A DNA stretch of 64,000 nucleotides from Sandaracinobacteroides saxicola (GTDB lineage: Bacteria; Pseudomonadota; Alphaproteobacteria; Sphingomonadales; Sphingomonadaceae), in contig NZ_CP059851.1 of NCBI RefSeq assembly GCF_014117445.1, forward strand, positions 682,001 through 746,000. Direction: 5' to 3'. The notes below the pieces were generated by a model. That model did no database searches. It had not been told where the DNA came from and worked only from the letters and a program-made list of their open reading frames with translations. Position 1 is the first letter of the stretch. Each line of letters starts with the position of its first letter. Of the stretch, positions 1 through 10,469 are shown piece after piece. The translations under genes and the position numbers were made by a program.

Positions 1-1317
1 GAAGCTGCCGGTGGCGCTCATCACGGTGGCGATGGCCAGCGCGTCGTCCACCACATAGGGGCGTTTTTCGCCGGCGCCGACCGCAAGAATCAACCCTTCC
101 GGCGGGTTGATGACGGCGTCGAACTGTTTGATGCCGAACATGCCCAGGTTGGAGAGGCTGGCGGTGCCGCCGCTGTATTCGGGCGGTTGCAGCTTGCCCT
201 CCTTGGCGCGGGCGGCGAGATCTTTCATTTCGGTGGCGATTGCCGAGAGGCGTTTGTTGCCGGCGTCGCGGATGACGGGGGTGATGAGGCCGCCGGGAAT
301 GGCGACGGCGACGGAGATGTCCGCGCGGTGGAATTTGCGCAGGGAATCGCCGGCGAAGCTGACGTTGGCGTCCGGCACGGCGTGGAGGGCGAGGCCGAGC
401 GCCTTTACGATCAGGTCGTTGACGGAAAGCTTGATGTTCTGCGGTTCGAGCGCCTTGTTCAGGTCGGCGCGGAGTTTGAGGAGGGCGTCGAGCCGGACAT
501 CGACCGTGAGGTAGAAATGCGGGACGGTGGTTTTGGATTCGGTGAGGCGGCGCGCGATGGTCTTGCGCATGTTGCTGAGTTTGAGGGTGTCGTGGGGGAC
601 GTCCGTGGGGGCTGGGGTGGATGCGGTGATAGTGTTGCCCCCTCCGCTCGCCGTTGGCGAGTCGCTCCCCCGTGCCGGGGGAGAGACTGGTGCGGTTTCA
701 GCGGCTTGCTGAGCGCTGACGATAGCAAGGGCCGGGCGGGCGGTGGCGGCTTCGACGTCGGCTTTGATGATGCGGCCGCCCGGGCCGGTGCCGGTGAGGG
801 TGGCGAGGTCGATGTTGCGGACCTGGGCGATGCGGCGGGCGAGGGGGGAGGCGATGGGGCGCGTGCCCCCTCCGTCACTCGCTGCGCTCGTGCCACCTCC
901 CCCGCTGCGCAGGGGAGGAGCGACTGGTGCGCTTGCGGGCGTTGGTTGCTCCACCTTGCTGGGTTCTGTCGAGGTGGGTGTTGGTTGGGGTGGGGGGGCC
1001 TTTGCGGGGAGGGTGACACCCCCTCCGCTCGGCTGCACCGAGTCGCTCCCCCTTGCAGGGGGAGAGCTGTCCTCGCCTTCTTCGGCGAGGGTGGCGATGG
1101 GGGTGTTGACTTTGACCTCCTCGGCGCCTTCCTCGACCAGGAGGGCCGTGACGGTACCTTCGTCCACGGCTTCGACTTCCATGGTCGCCTTGTCGGTTTC
1201 GATCTCGGCGATGATCTGGCCGGATTTGACGCTGTCGCCGGGCTTGATGTGCCATTTGGCGAGCGTGCCCGATTCCATCGTGGGGGACAGGGCGGGCATG
1301 GTGATGGTGATGGGCAT
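1..1317 (-). CDS. pdhC: Pyruvate dehydrogenase E2, dihydrolipoamide acetyltransferase (partial, C terminus beyond window)
   Basis: E2 core of the pyruvate dehydrogenase complex, passing acetyl groups from E1 to CoA. The visible 439 residues hold an N-terminal lipoyl domain (about 1-80, with lipoylated Lys43 in ETDKATME), a peripheral-subunit-binding domain (about 155-192, SPLARRIA and [11 protein letters not shown]) and most of the catalytic domain (from about 235). The catalytic HxxxDG motif lies beyond the left edge. The start ATG follows GGAG, which lies in the end of the upstream small gene, so translation is probably coupled. Oddity: the linkers contain three in-frame copies of a palindromic element (about residues 81-100, 129-152 and 209-227) that read as SPPARGSDS- or LRSGGGG-like peptide. 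Identity is certain from the domain order and operon. Confidence 0.97.
   Translation of the reverse strand, partial: MPITITMPALSPTMESGTLAKWHIKPGDSVKSGQIIAEIETDKATMEVEAVDEGTVTALLVEEGAEEVKVNTPIATLAEEGEDSSPPARGSDSVQPSGGGVTLPAKAPPPQPTPTSTEPSKVEQPTPASAPVAPPLRSGGGGTSAASDGGGTRPIASPLARRIAQVRNIDLATLTGTGPGGRIIKADVEAATARPALAIVSAQQAAETAPVSPPARGSDSPTASGGGNTITASTPAPTDVPHDTLKLSNMRKTIARRLTESKTTVPHFYLTVDVRLDALLKLRADLNKALEPQNIKLSVNDLIVKALGLALHAVPDANVSFAGDSLRKFHRADISVAVAIPGGLITPVIRDAGNKRLSAIATEMKDLAARAKEGKLQPPEYSGGTASLSNLGMFGIKQFDAVINPPEGLILAVGAGEKRPYVVDDALAIATVMSATGSF
636..690. repeat. Intragenic double-hairpin palindromic element, copy A (in pdhC)
   Basis: Hairpin CTCGCC-GTT-GGCGAG followed by CTCCCCC-GTGC-style loop-GGGGGAG. 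It lies between the subunit-binding domain and the catalytic domain of E2 and is translated in frame as a Pro/Ser/Gly-rich peptide. Confidence 0.85.
862..930. repeat. Intragenic palindromic element, copy B (in pdhC)
   Basis: Starts with the same CCCCCTCCG core as copies A and C, then has a CCTCCCC...GGGGAGG hairpin near 895-916. The left half has diverged to CACTCGCTGCGCTCGTG. It sits in the linker before the subunit-binding domain and is read in frame. Confidence 0.75.
1018..1075. repeat. Intragenic double-hairpin palindromic element, copy C (in pdhC)
   Basis: Two adjacent hairpins: CTCGG-CTGCA-CCGAG, then CTCCCCC-TTG-CAGGGGGAG (the outer bases pair). The flanking CCCCCTCCG and GTCGCTCCCCC are shared with the copy at 636-690. 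It lies in the lipoyl to binding-domain linker and keeps the reading frame. Confidence 0.85.
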
Positions 1318-1321
1318 GGCT

Positions 1322-1672
1322 TTACTCCGGCATTGCTTCAATCGCCGTGCGAATAGCATTCGCGTCTCCCCCCGGCGGCGTTACGGCGGCAACAATCTCG
1401 TCTATGGTATGGGATTTTGAGCGCCTTATACCTGCCAAGACAATCATCAAAAGAATTTCATCTGGAGCATTTCTGAGCTCTTTGACCTGCGTTCGCATGC
1501 CTTCAAACGCTGGCACGCAAAAACTTGTGATTCTCGCCCCTAAATCAACGTCATCACGAAACGGCAAGGTTTTGCAGAAATAGTCCCAGCGGTCGCAAGC
1601 GCGTTCCACCATCGGTCTCATCACTCTGATTGCGTCGTCTGCGTTCGACTTTCGTCTGCGAAATGGCCACAT
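1322..1672 (-). CDS. Hypothetical protein inserted in the pdh operon
   Basis: 116-residue protein I do not recognise. It begins MWPFRRRKS and has no signal peptide or clear membrane segment. The sequence looks helical with Arg/Asp/Glu-rich stretches and two cysteines in [11 protein letters not shown]. The gene starts 9 bases after pdhB and its stop is 4 bases before the pdhC ATG, so it is co-transcribed. Its base composition is visibly more AT-rich than pdhB and pdhC, and it interrupts a normally contiguous pdhB-pdhC pair, which suggests a later insertion. No function is assigned. The clean frame, tight spacing and plausible coupling to pdhC support a real gene. Confidence 0.7.
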   Translation of the reverse strand: MWPFRRRKSNADDAIRVMRPMVERACDRWDYFCKTLPFRDDVDLGARITSFCVPAFEGMRTQVKELRNAPDEILLMIVLAGIRRSKSHTIDEIVAAVTPPGGDANAIRTAIEAMPE

Positions 1673-1681
1673 AGCAGCAGC

Positions 1682-3106
1682 TCAACAGATCGATTTGACG
1701 GCGGCGACCACATCCGCGGCCTTTACCAGGGCGGCTTTTTCGAGGTTGTTGGCGTAGGGGAGGGGGACGTCCTTGTTGGTGACGCGCAGGACGGGGGCGT
1801 CGAGGTCGTCGAAGCCTTGTTCCATGCAGAGGGCGATGATCTCGCTGGCGATGCTGCACGTGGGCCAGTTTTCTTCGACAACGATGAGCCTGTTGGTTTT
1901 TTTGAGCGACGCCAGCACGGCGGCGGTGTCGAGCGGGCGGAGGGTGCGGAGGTCGAGGACTTCGGCTTCGATGCCTTCGGCGCTCAGCGTTTTGGCGGCG
2001 TCCAGCGCGATGCCGACGCCGATCGAATAGCTGACGAGGGTGACGTGCTGGCCCTCGCGCATCAGGCGGGCCTTGCCGATGGGGACCACATGCTCACCTT
2101 CCGGCACTTCGAAGCTGTGGCCGTAGAGGAGTTCATTTTCCAGGAAAACGACCGGGTCTTCGGAGCGGATGGCGCTTTTCAGCAGCCCCTTGGCGTCGGC
2201 GGCGTCATAGGGGGCGATGACGATGAGGCCGGGGACGGAGGCGTACCAGGCGGCATAGTTCTGGCTGTGCTGCGCGGCGACGCGGCTGGCGGCACCGTTC
2301 GGGCCGCGGAAGACGATGGGGCAGCGCATCTGGCCGCCGGACATGTAATTGGTCTTGGCGGCGCTGTTGATGATGTGGTCGATCGCCTGCATGGCGAAGT
2401 TGAAGGTCATGAACTCGACGATGGGTTTGAGGCCGCCCATGGCGGCACCGGCGCCCAGGCCGGCGAAGCCCATCTCTGTGATGGGCGTGTCGACCACGCG
2501 GCGCTCGCCGAATTCGTCGAGCAGGCCCTGGGTGACCTTGTAGGCGCCCTGGTATTGCGCGACTTCCTCCCCCATCACGAAGACGCGGTCGTCGGCGCGC
2601 ATTTCCTCGGCCATGGCGTCGCGGAGCGCCTCGCGGACGGTTTGTTTGCGGGTGGGAGCCCCACCCGCCGCGCTAGCGCGCGAGTCGACCTCCCCGCTCT
2701 CCGCTGCGCGGGGCGGGGAGGTGGCGGCGGATGGTTGGGGCGCGATGTTTGTCGCGAGGCTGGCGGGGCTGTCGGCGGGTTTGGCGTTGACGGAGGTGGC
2801 AACAGGCGTCGCAGCGGCGGGCTCGGGATCCGGGGCGGCTGCCGGTTCTGCGGGTGCTGCCGTCTCGCCTTCTGCCGCCATCCGCGCGATCACGGTGCCG
2901 ACTTTCACGCCGTCGGTGCCGGCTTCGACCAGGATTTCGGTGACGGTGCCGCCTTCGTCCGATTCCAGCTCCATCGTCGCCTTGTCGGTTTCGATTTCGG
3001 CGATGACGGCGCCGGGTTTCACCACGTCGCCCACCTTCACCAGCCAGGTGGCGAGGCTGCCTTCCTCCATGGTGGGGGACATGGCGGGGAGTTTGATGTC
3101 GGCCAT
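1682..3106 (-). CDS. pdhB: Pyruvate dehydrogenase E1 component, beta subunit with N-terminal lipoyl domain
   Basis: Beta subunit of thiamine-diphosphate-dependent pyruvate dehydrogenase. Residues 1-78 form a lipoyl domain (Lys42 in ETDKATME), as is usual for alphaproteobacterial PdhB. An Ala/Pro linker follows, then the transketolase-type pyrimidine-binding and C-terminal domains from about 155 ([47 protein letters not shown]). At 474 residues it is of family length. The start ATG shares one base with the pdhA stop (TGATG), indicating coupled translation. The linker carries one in-frame palindromic element (about residues 127-149). Confidence 0.97.
   Translation of the reverse strand: MADIKLPAMSPTMEEGSLATWLVKVGDVVKPGAVIAEIETDKATMELESDEGGTVTEILVEAGTDGVKVGTVIARMAAEGETAAPAEPAAAPDPEPAAATPVATSVNAKPADSPASLATNIAPQPSAATSPPRAAESGEVDSRASAAGGAPTRKQTVREALRDAMAEEMRADDRVFVMGEEVAQYQGAYKVTQGLLDEFGERRVVDTPITEMGFAGLGAGAAMGGLKPIVEFMTFNFAMQAIDHIINSAAKTNYMSGGQMRCPIVFRGPNGAASRVAAQHSQNYAAWYASVPGLIVIAPYDAADAKGLLKSAIRSEDPVVFLENELLYGHSFEVPEGEHVVPIGKARLMREGQHVTLVSYSIGVGIALDAAKTLSAEGIEAEVLDLRTLRPLDTAAVLASLKKTNRLIVVEENWPTCSIASEIIALCMEQGFDDLDAPVLRVTNKDVPLPYANNLEKAALVKAADVVAAVKSIC
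2658..2722. repeat. Intragenic palindromic element, copy D (in pdhB)
   Basis: Contains the palindrome GCGCTAGCGC and then a long hairpin with arms ACCTCCCCGC and GCGGGGAGGT. It matches the pdhC elements in architecture (short hairpin, GAGTCG spacer, CTCCCC hairpin). It falls in the linker after the lipoyl domain and is in frame. Confidence 0.8.
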
Positions 3107-4158
3107 CAGTAACGCTCCACCAGCACGTCGGTATAGAGTTCGGCAAGGTCGGGTTCGGGGGCCTGTTCCGCGAAATCGGCGGCTTCAGCGACCTGGGCGC
3201 GGATGACCTTCTCGATCTCCTTCAGCGCCGTTTCATCCGCGAAACCGCGTTTCAATATGTCGGCGCGGGCATTGTCGATGGGGTCGCTCTTGTCGCGCAT
3301 CGCCTGCACCTCGTCCCGACTGCGGTATTTGGCCGGATCGGACATGCTGTGGCCGCGATAGCGGTAGGTCTTCATTTCGAGCAGAATCGGCCCCTTGCCG
3401 CCGCGCACCCATTCGAGCGCGCTGTTCATCGCGCCGCGCACGGCGAGCACGTCCATGCCATCGACCTGCATGCCCTCGATGCGGAAGCTCTCGCCGCGAC
3501 GGTAGAGCTGGTCCTCGGCGCTCGCCCGGTTGACGCTGGTGCCCATGGCGTACTGGTTGTTTTCGATGATGAAGATGACGGGCAGCTTCCACAGCTCTGC
3601 CATGTTGAAGCTTTCATAGACCTGCCCCTGGTTGGCGGCGCCGTCGCCAAAGTAGGTCAGCGCCACGCCGCCATCGGCCTTATACTTGTGGGCGAAACCG
3701 AGGCCGGTGCCGAGCGACACCTGGGCGCCGACAATGCCGTGGCCGCCGTAGAAGCCATGTTCGACGCTGAACATGTGCATGGAGCCGCCCTTGCCGCGGC
3801 TGATGCCGGCGGCGCGGCCCGTCAGTTCGGCCATCACCACCTTCGGGTCGATGTGGCAGGCGAGCATGTGGCCATGGTCGCGGTAGCCGGTGATGACGCT
3901 GTCGCGGCCGGGCTGGATCGCCGATTGCAGCCCGGTGACGACGGCTTCCTGGCCGATGTAGAGGTGGCAGAAACCGCCGATCAGGCCCATGCCGTAGAGC
4001 TGGCCGGCCTTCTCCTCGAAGCGGCGGATCAGCAGCATCATGCGGTAGAATTCGAGATATTCGGCGACGTTGGTCTCGTGGCGGACGGGTTCGGGGAGGG
4101 CATCGAACCGATCCGGTATTGCCTTTGTCGCCGCTTTGACCGGTGAGGCTTTTGGCAC
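3106..4158 (-). CDS. pdhA: Pyruvate dehydrogenase E1 component, alpha subunit
   Basis: Alpha subunit of the E1 decarboxylase, binding thiamine diphosphate with PdhB. The 350-residue protein shows the dehydrogenase E1 domain throughout: the pyrophosphate/Mg motif runs from [12 protein letters not shown] to [11 protein letters not shown] (about residues 170-210), with [10 protein letters not shown] near the start and [14 protein letters not shown] near the C terminus. It is first of the three pdh structural genes and lies 102 bases after ftsB on the same strand, the common alphaproteobacterial arrangement. That 102-base gap may hold the pdh promoter, but I see no clear consensus in it. Confidence 0.97.
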   Translation of the reverse strand: MPKASPVKAATKAIPDRFDALPEPVRHETNVAEYLEFYRMMLLIRRFEEKAGQLYGMGLIGGFCHLYIGQEAVVTGLQSAIQPGRDSVITGYRDHGHMLACHIDPKVVMAELTGRAAGISRGKGGSMHMFSVEHGFYGGHGIVGAQVSLGTGLGFAHKYKADGGVALTYFGDGAANQGQVYESFNMAELWKLPVIFIIENNQYAMGTSVNRASAEDQLYRRGESFRIEGMQVDGMDVLAVRGAMNSALEWVRGGKGPILLEMKTYRYRGHSMSDPAKYRSRDEVQAMRDKSDPIDNARADILKRGFADETALKEIEKVIRAQVAEAADFAEQAPEPDLAELYTDVLVERY

Positions 4159-4260
4159 GCCATTTACTCCCGAAATGCTTTCCCCCGCTCATGAAGCGGC
4201 GGCGCAGCGATTTCAAGCGCCATGGTGCGGGGTGCGCATACGTAAAACCGGCACGGCATG

Positions 4261-4593
4261 TTACCGGATTGGTTGGCGCTTTTCGGATTCCAGCGGCACG
4301 ATGATCTCGTCGGGGCGGACGACGCCGAGCTGCTGACGCACCAGCTCGTCGGCATAGTCGGGGTCGACCTTGCGCGGGTCGAGCAGGTCGATGCGGCGCT
4401 GCATGGCGTCGCGCTCCGCGGTCAGCTGCTGCTTGCGCGCCTGGAGCGCGGCGCTTTCCTGGCGGATGCTGCCGAGCGACAGCAGGCCGGCGGCGCCGAA
4501 GGTGGCATGGCTGAGGAAATAGGCGGCCACCAGGATGCAGGCCGCCGGCAGGGCGGCGCGCGACAGCAGGTCGAAGAGCGGGTGGCGCGTCAT
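4261..4593 (-). CDS. ftsB: Septum formation initiator FtsB/DivIC family
   Basis: Small bitopic cell-division protein of 110 residues expected to work with FtsL and FtsQ at the septum. After a short cytoplasmic start (MTRHPLFDLLSR) there is one membrane helix (about 15-32, ALPAACILVAAYFLSHATF), then a coiled coil (about 45-75, QESAALQARKQQLTAERDAM) and the family's DPDYADELVRQQLG segment with the trailing DE-I-I-VPLE. I chose the ATG at 4593 because the frame further upstream (to 4698) is basic, lacks family resemblance and runs into the eno 3' end. Its place between eno and pdhA is the standard one. Confidence 0.93.
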   Translation of the reverse strand: MTRHPLFDLLSRAALPAACILVAAYFLSHATFGAAGLLSLGSIRQESAALQARKQQLTAERDAMQRRIDLLDPRKVDPDYADELVRQQLGVVRPDEIIVPLESEKRQPIR

Positions 4594-4651
4594 CACGGCC
4601 ACAGAATCACGGGTGATTCGCCGCGTCAACCGGCAATCATGCAAAATAAGG

Positions 4652-5947
<1,296 letters not shown>

Positions 5948-6430
5948 TCAGGCGCAGTCGTCGAGGACGGGGAGCGCGGGGGTGCCGTCTGGCGCGGGAA
6001 AGGGGGTGCGGAAGCCGAAGGCGTGCGCCGTCGGCCCGTGCCGGTCGAGGTGGGCGATGCGGGCCATGCCCTCGGCGACGGTGGGCAGCGTGCCGGCGGG
6101 GAGCCACCAGAGCGCGACGCGGGTGGAGCCGGGTTCGAACCAGTCCCGCCGGCGGCGCATGATGGCGAGATGGTCGGGCTGGCGATAGGCGTAGGCGGCG
6201 AGCGCGTCGAGGTCGGTCCAGACCGACATGTTGACGATGAGGTTGGGGTCGTTCGGCAGCACTTCGATGTCGGTGGCGTCATTGCCGTCGCCGACCAGGC
6301 GCCAGATGAATCCCGGGGCGGCGTCGGCCTGTGCGTTCACCGGATCGAGCGCGGCGATGAAGTCCGCGTTCGCCGGATGGTCGCGGGACAGGCGGAAGCG
6401 GGCGATGTTGATCTGGGCGAGGTGGAACAT
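5948..6430 (-). CDS. DUF3291 domain-containing protein
   Basis: 160-residue protein matching DUF3291: it begins with the family's FHLAQINIARF, has VNAQADAAPGFIWRL and NMSVWTDLDAL in the middle, and RALWWLP-type sequence near the end. These proteins look like ferredoxin-fold monooxygenase-like proteins, but the role is unknown. The ATG at 6430 is preferred over an upstream TTG because homologues start at this point. It follows the epimerase gene by 20 bases on the same strand and precedes eno. Confidence 0.85.
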   Translation of the reverse strand: MFHLAQINIARFRLSRDHPANADFIAALDPVNAQADAAPGFIWRLVGDGNDATDIEVLPNDPNLIVNMSVWTDLDALAAYAYRQPDHLAIMRRRRDWFEPGSTRVALWWLPAGTLPTVAEGMARIAHLDRHGPTAHAFGFRTPFPAPDGTPALPVLDDCA

Positions 6431-6450
6431 GGCGGCGCGTTGATAGCCGT

Positions 6451-7431
6451 TCAGCCCCAAAGTTCAACTGTCGGGGGCTCGACGTCGCTGCCGCTGAAGC
6501 GCAGGCCATGCGGGCGGTCGGTGGCGAGGAGCAGGGGGCCATCGAGGTCGGCGTGGCTGCCCTGCATCGCGATCATGAAGGCCGGGGCGATGCCGAGCGA
6601 TGTGGAGAGCATGCAGCCGGTCATGACGCCGAGGCCGCGCTGCTTGGCGGCGTGGAGCAGGGCGAGGGCCTCGGTGAGGCCGCCGGCCTTGTCGAGCTTG
6701 ATGTTGATGAAGCGGTAGCGGCCGACGATGGCGTCCAGGCTCTCGCGGGTGTGGCAGCTTTCGTCGGCGGCGAGCGGGATGGCGGGGCGGACGCCATCGA
6801 GCAGATGGTCCTGGCCGGCGGGGACGGGCTGTTCGATCAGCTCGACATGGAAGGCGGCGAGCGCGTGGGTTTCCGCCTCGATGTCGAGCGCTCCCCAGGC
6901 TTCGTTGGCGTCGGCGATCAGGCGGGCGTCGGGGGCGGCGGCGCGGACTGCGGAGACGCGGTCGCGGTCTCCTTCGCCGCCGAGTTTCAGTTTGAGGAGT
7001 TCGCGGTGGCGGGCGGCGTGCGCCGCGGCGGCCATGGCGGCGGGGGTGCCGAGGCTGATGGTGTAGGCGGTGAGGAGCGGCCGGGGCCGGGGGAGGCCGA
7101 GCAGCTGCCAGACGCGGTGGCCGCTCTGTTTGGCTTCGAGGTCCCAGAGGGCGGCATCGATGGCGTTGCGGGCGGCCCCGGGGGGGAGGAGGGTGAGGAG
7201 GTCGGCGCGGGTGGCGCCCGCGGCCAGCGCCGGCGCGGCGGATTGTGCCGTGGCGAGGGCGGCTTCGGCGCTGTCGCCATGGTAATAGATGGCGGTGCCT
7301 TCGCCATGGCCTTGGTGGCGACCGTCGGTGAGGGTGACGGACAGGACGTCGACATGATGCTTGGCGCCGCGGCTGATGGTGAAGGCGGCTTTGGTGGCGA
7401 AGCGGTCGATGCGGGCGGAAAGGATGGGCAT
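6451..7431 (-). CDS. dgcA: Dipeptide epimerase, enolase superfamily (L-Ala-D/L-Glu epimerase type)
   Basis: Member of the muconate-lactonizing subgroup of the enolase superfamily, probably epimerising murein-derived L-Ala-D-Glu during peptidoglycan recycling. In the 326 residues I see the first catalytic Lys in LLKLKLGGEGD (KxK type), metal-binding residues in RLIADANEAWG (Asp), VELIEQPVP (Glu) and PLAADESCHT (Asp-Glu), and the second catalytic Lys in INIKLDKAGGLTEAL. N-terminal MPILSARIDRFATKAAFTISRG is typical. Exact substrate specificity within the subgroup cannot be proven from sequence. Confidence 0.88.
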   Translation of the reverse strand: MPILSARIDRFATKAAFTISRGAKHHVDVLSVTLTDGRHQGHGEGTAIYYHGDSAEAALATAQSAAPALAAGATRADLLTLLPPGAARNAIDAALWDLEAKQSGHRVWQLLGLPRPRPLLTAYTISLGTPAAMAAAAHAARHRELLKLKLGGEGDRDRVSAVRAAAPDARLIADANEAWGALDIEAETHALAAFHVELIEQPVPAGQDHLLDGVRPAIPLAADESCHTRESLDAIVGRYRFINIKLDKAGGLTEALALLHAAKQRGLGVMTGCMLSTSLGIAPAFMIAMQGSHADLDGPLLLATDRPHGLRFSGSDVEPPTVELWG

Positions 7432-7476
7432 CGCGGGTGCCTAGCGGTTGCCGGTTGTGGCCGCTAGACTGCGGGC

Positions 7477-7863
7477 ATGAGCATCAGGGAACGGGTGAGG
7501 GCGGCGGGGCATCGGTTGCGGCGGGACGCGCATGCGCTGTGGATCGCGGCGCGCGATCCGCGCACGCCGCTGATGGCGAAGCTGGTGGGCGGATTCGTGG
7601 CGGCCTATGCGTTCAGCCCGATCGACCTGATCCCGGATTTCGTGCCGGTGCTGGGCTGGCTGGACGACCTGATCATCGTGCCGTTCGGCATCTGGCTGGC
7701 GATGCGGCTGGTGCCGGCGCCGCTGTGGGCGGAGCATCTGGCGGCGGCGGAGGTGGCGACGGCGCGGCCGATCAGCACGGCGGGCGCGGTGATCGTGGGG
7801 TTCCTCTGGCTGCTGATCATCGCCAGTGTGGCCGGGTCGATCTGGGCGATGAGGTATTGGTGA
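7477..7863 (+). CDS. YkvA family (DUF1232) membrane protein
   Basis: 128-residue protein with the DUF1232 core, recognised by MAKLVGGFVAAYAFSPIDLIPDFVPVLGWLDDLII (about residues 33-68; quoted motif pieces YAFSPIDLIPDF and LGWLDDL), followed by a hydrophobic C-terminal segment (VGFLWLLIIASVAGSIWAM) that should span the membrane. Function of the family is not established. It is divergent from the epimerase gene across a 45-base gap, and its stop shares one base with the next ATG. Confidence 0.85.
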   Translation: MSIRERVRAAGHRLRRDAHALWIAARDPRTPLMAKLVGGFVAAYAFSPIDLIPDFVPVLGWLDDLIIVPFGIWLAMRLVPAPLWAEHLAAAEVATARPISTAGAVIVGFLWLLIIASVAGSIWAMRYW

Positions 7864-8177
7864 TGGCGGAGGACGCGGGCGAGGAGATCGAGCTGGACCC
7901 GGTGGTGACGGTGGCGCGCATCACCACGCTGGAGATGCTGGTGCGGCAGATGATGGTGGTGCAGCTGCGGATGCTGGACGAGCGCGGGCATATCAGGCTG
8001 ACGCCGGATTATGTCGCCGAGCTGTCGCGCGCCTATGCCGCGAAGGTGGATGAAAGCCCGATCATCGAGAGCAATTCGCCGGGCGTGAACTATGCCTTCA
8101 AGATGAATGTGCTCAACCAGCTGGAGCGGTTTTTCGACGAGATCACGGCGCATCTGAAGGCGACCGGGACATCTTGA
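7863..8177 (+). CDS. Hypothetical small acidic protein
   Basis: 104 residues starting [11 protein letters not shown] at an ATG that overlaps the stop of the DUF1232 gene by one base, so the two are translationally coupled. The sequence is mostly helical and soluble-looking, without motifs I can name. The middle ([20 protein letters not shown]) could form an amphipathic helix. It ends just before the tRNA-Pro gene on the other strand. Confidence 0.65.
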   Translation: MAEDAGEEIELDPVVTVARITTLEMLVRQMMVVQLRMLDERGHIRLTPDYVAELSRAYAAKVDESPIIESNSPGVNYAFKMNVLNQLERFFDEITAHLKATGTS

Positions 8178-8208
8178 GGCGCCGTGCGGCGACTGGCTTG
8201 CGGCACGG

Positions 8209-8285
8209 TGGTCGGGGAAAGAGGATTCGAACCTCCGGCCCCTGCCTCCCGAAGACAGTGCTCTACCAGGCTGAGCTATTCCCCG
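8209..8285 (-). tRNA. tRNA-Pro (anticodon CGG)
   Basis: 77-base cloverleaf. Acceptor CGGGGAA pairs with TTCCCCG, the D arm has GCTC/GAGC, the anticodon stem CTGTC/GGCAG holds the loop TTCGGGA (anticodon CGG), and the T loop is TTCGAAT. Discriminator A and the CCA end are encoded. Confidence 0.96.
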
Positions 8286-8322
8286 GACCGAAGCGCGGCC
8301 ATACCCACCCCGGTCGGCACAA

Positions 8323-9621
8323 TCAACCCCCCATCGCCGCCGCCATGGCGTCGAGCGTCACGAATTTCTCGCGCGGGGCGCCCGGCCGTGCCCGCGCCAC
8401 CTCCGCGGCGTCGATCCGGCGCCAGCCGTCATAGCCGCTGGCGCGCACGCCGCGCGCCGCCAGGATGGTGTCGAGCATCGCGCCGCCGGGCCGGCCCTCG
8501 CCGGTTTCCGCCGCCATCGCCTCCACCACGGCGAAGGCGTCGGTGCGGTTGGTGCCGATGGTGCCGCTGGGCCCGCGCCGCGCCCAGCCGGTGCACCACA
8601 GCCGGTCGGCGATCCGCCCGTCCCTGTTCATGAACTTTCCGCCCCGGGCATCGAACGGCACGTCCGGGACCGGGCCGGTGCGATAGCCGATGCAGGGGAT
8701 CACCATGCCGCAGGGGATCACCCGCAGCTCCCCGGTGCCGGTCGCGACGCCATCGGCATCCACCCGCGTGCGCTCCACCTGCAACCCTTCCGCCCGGCCT
8801 TCGCCCAGCACGGCGACCGGCCGGCTAAAGAAGTCGAAGCCGATGCGCACCGGCTTGCCGGCGTCCGGGCCGCGGGCGGCGAAGCCCCTGAGGTGGGCGA
8901 GCACCTTGCGCAGGCCCGGCTCCAGCGCGGCGTCGGCCTCCGGTGGCGGGAAGTCCGCGCCATCGACCAGCGGCGTCGCGCGTTCCAGTTCGCCGAGCTC
9001 CCCCAGTTCCTTGGGGGTGAAGCTGACCTGGTGCGGCCCGCGCCGGCCGACCAGGTGCACCGACCGCACCGCGCTGCCCGCGAGCGCGTCCAGCGCATGG
9101 CCGGCGATGTCGCTGTCCGCCAGCTCGGCGCGGGTCTTCGCCAGCACCCGGGCGCAATCGATGGCGACATTGCCGTTGCCGATTACGCAGACCGCGCCGG
9201 CGTCCAGGGGCGGGTTGAGGCCGGCGTGATCGGGATGGCCGTTGTACCAGCCGACGAAGGCCGCCGAGCCGATCACGCCGGGCAGGTCCTCGCCGGGGAT
9301 GCCGAGGGACCGGTCGTGCGGGGCGCCGGTGGCCAGCACCACGGCGTCATAGGCCTCCAGCAGCTCGCCGATGCCGACATCCGTGCCCAGCGTCACGCCG
9401 CCGACATAGCGCAGCTGGCCGCCGCTGGCGGTCGCGTCGTAGCGCCGGCTGACCGCCTTGATCGACTGGTGGTCCGGCGCCACGCCGGCGCGGATCAGCC
9501 CGAAGGGAGTCGGCAGCCGGTCGATCATGTCGATCCGCACCGCGTCGCCGAACCGCTTGATGGCGGCTTCGGCGGCATAGAAACCCGCCGGACCCGATCC
9601 GACGATGGCGATGTTGGGCAT
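8323..9621 (-). CDS. FAD-dependent NADPH:ferredoxin/adrenodoxin-type oxidoreductase
   Basis: 432-residue flavoprotein of the FprA/adrenodoxin reductase family, which moves electrons between NADPH and ferredoxin. It opens with the FAD dinucleotide motif GSGPAGFYAAEA (about 8-19) and family markers DRLPTPFGLIRAGVAPDH (about 35-52). The middle has the NADP-binding region VIGNGNVAIDCARVLAKT, and the end has the TGWARRGPSGTIGTNR signature. I start at 9621 because the FAD motif begins seven residues later. Upstream sequence in this frame is an Arg/Ala-rich shadow of the regulator gene. It follows the regulator by 47 bases on the same strand. Confidence 0.92.
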   Translation of the reverse strand: MPNIAIVGSGPAGFYAAEAAIKRFGDAVRIDMIDRLPTPFGLIRAGVAPDHQSIKAVSRRYDATASGGQLRYVGGVTLGTDVGIGELLEAYDAVVLATGAPHDRSLGIPGEDLPGVIGSAAFVGWYNGHPDHAGLNPPLDAGAVCVIGNGNVAIDCARVLAKTRAELADSDIAGHALDALAGSAVRSVHLVGRRGPHQVSFTPKELGELGELERATPLVDGADFPPPEADAALEPGLRKVLAHLRGFAARGPDAGKPVRIGFDFFSRPVAVLGEGRAEGLQVERTRVDADGVATGTGELRVIPCGMVIPCIGYRTGPVPDVPFDARGGKFMNRDGRIADRLWCTGWARRGPSGTIGTNRTDAFAVVEAMAAETGEGRPGGAMLDTILAARGVRASGYDGWRRIDAAEVARARPGAPREKFVTLDAMAAAMGG

Positions 9622-9668
9622 TGGTCCTCCGCATTCTGCCCGGTCGCTTTGCCGCCGGCGGGCGCGGC

Positions 9669-10469
9669 TTACAAGCCCGTGCCGGTCGCCTCCAGGCAGT
9701 GCATCATGGCGTCCGCGGTCGCCGGCGCCATGACGATGAAGGCGCGCCGCCGGTCGTGCGCATCCTCCTGCCGCAGCAGCAGGCCCTCGTCGCACAGCCG
9801 CTTTACCCAGCGCAGCGCGGTGGTGGTGGGCACGGCGGCGGCGATGCACAGGCTGGACACGCTGACCATGCGCCCCTCCAGCCGCGCGGCGCTGAGGTCC
9901 AGCAGCATGTCCCAGGCGGGGTCGGCGAACAGGTCGGGGGGAAAGAAGCCGGCGCGCACCCGCCGCGCCTTGATCAGCGCGCGGATCGCCGCGGCATCGA
10001 CCGGCACCTTGCGGCCCGCCGGCACCGGTTCCGGCAGCAGCCCGCCGAACATCGCGCCGTGCCCGCGGTCGGCGACGCTGCCGGGGTCGCCGAACCGCCG
10101 CAGGTTGGACCGCACCGTGCCCGGCGTCGCGTCACGCGGCAGGTAGCGCACGGCGGGCATGCCCAGCACCGCCGCCGCGGCGTCCACCGTGGCCGCATCC
10201 ACCAGCAGCAGCGTCGGCTGCGCCTGCCAGGGGGGCGCGGCAAGCAGGCCCGCCAGCGCTTCGTCGATCCGGGCGGCGTCCAGGATCAGCAGGTCGGGCA
10301 TGCTGCGCATCAGCGCGGCGCCCGCCGGCTCGCCCTCCTCCGCCACTTCCACCAGCAGGTCGAGATCGCCCAGCAGCGTCGGGTCCAGCGCGTCGCCCAG
10401 CAGGAGCGCCCGGCGCAGCGGCCTGTCCGAGACATGCCACGCCTGCGGCGAAAGGGATGAAGCGTTCAT
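9669..10469 (-). CDS. Winged-helix regulator, MarR-like, with degenerate receiver-like N terminus
   Basis: 266 residues. The C-terminal part (about 185-260) resembles a MarR-type winged helix: MVSVSSLCIAAAVPTTTALRWVKRL reads as the recognition helix region and RRRAFIVMAPATADAM as the wing plus final helix. The N-terminal 110 residues alternate hydrophobic strands and helices (ALLLGDALD, DLLILDAARID, TLLLVDA) like a response-regulator receiver without the full acidic pocket. It lies upstream of the reductase gene on the same strand and divergent from pdeM, so it may regulate either. Ligand or signal unknown. Confidence 0.72.
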   Translation of the reverse strand: MNASSLSPQAWHVSDRPLRRALLLGDALDPTLLGDLDLLVEVAEEGEPAGAALMRSMPDLLILDAARIDEALAGLLAAPPWQAQPTLLLVDAATVDAAAAVLGMPAVRYLPRDATPGTVRSNLRRFGDPGSVADRGHGAMFGGLLPEPVPAGRKVPVDAAAIRALIKARRVRAGFFPPDLFADPAWDMLLDLSAARLEGRMVSVSSLCIAAAVPTTTALRWVKRLCDEGLLLRQEDAHDRRRAFIVMAPATADAMMHCLEATGTGL

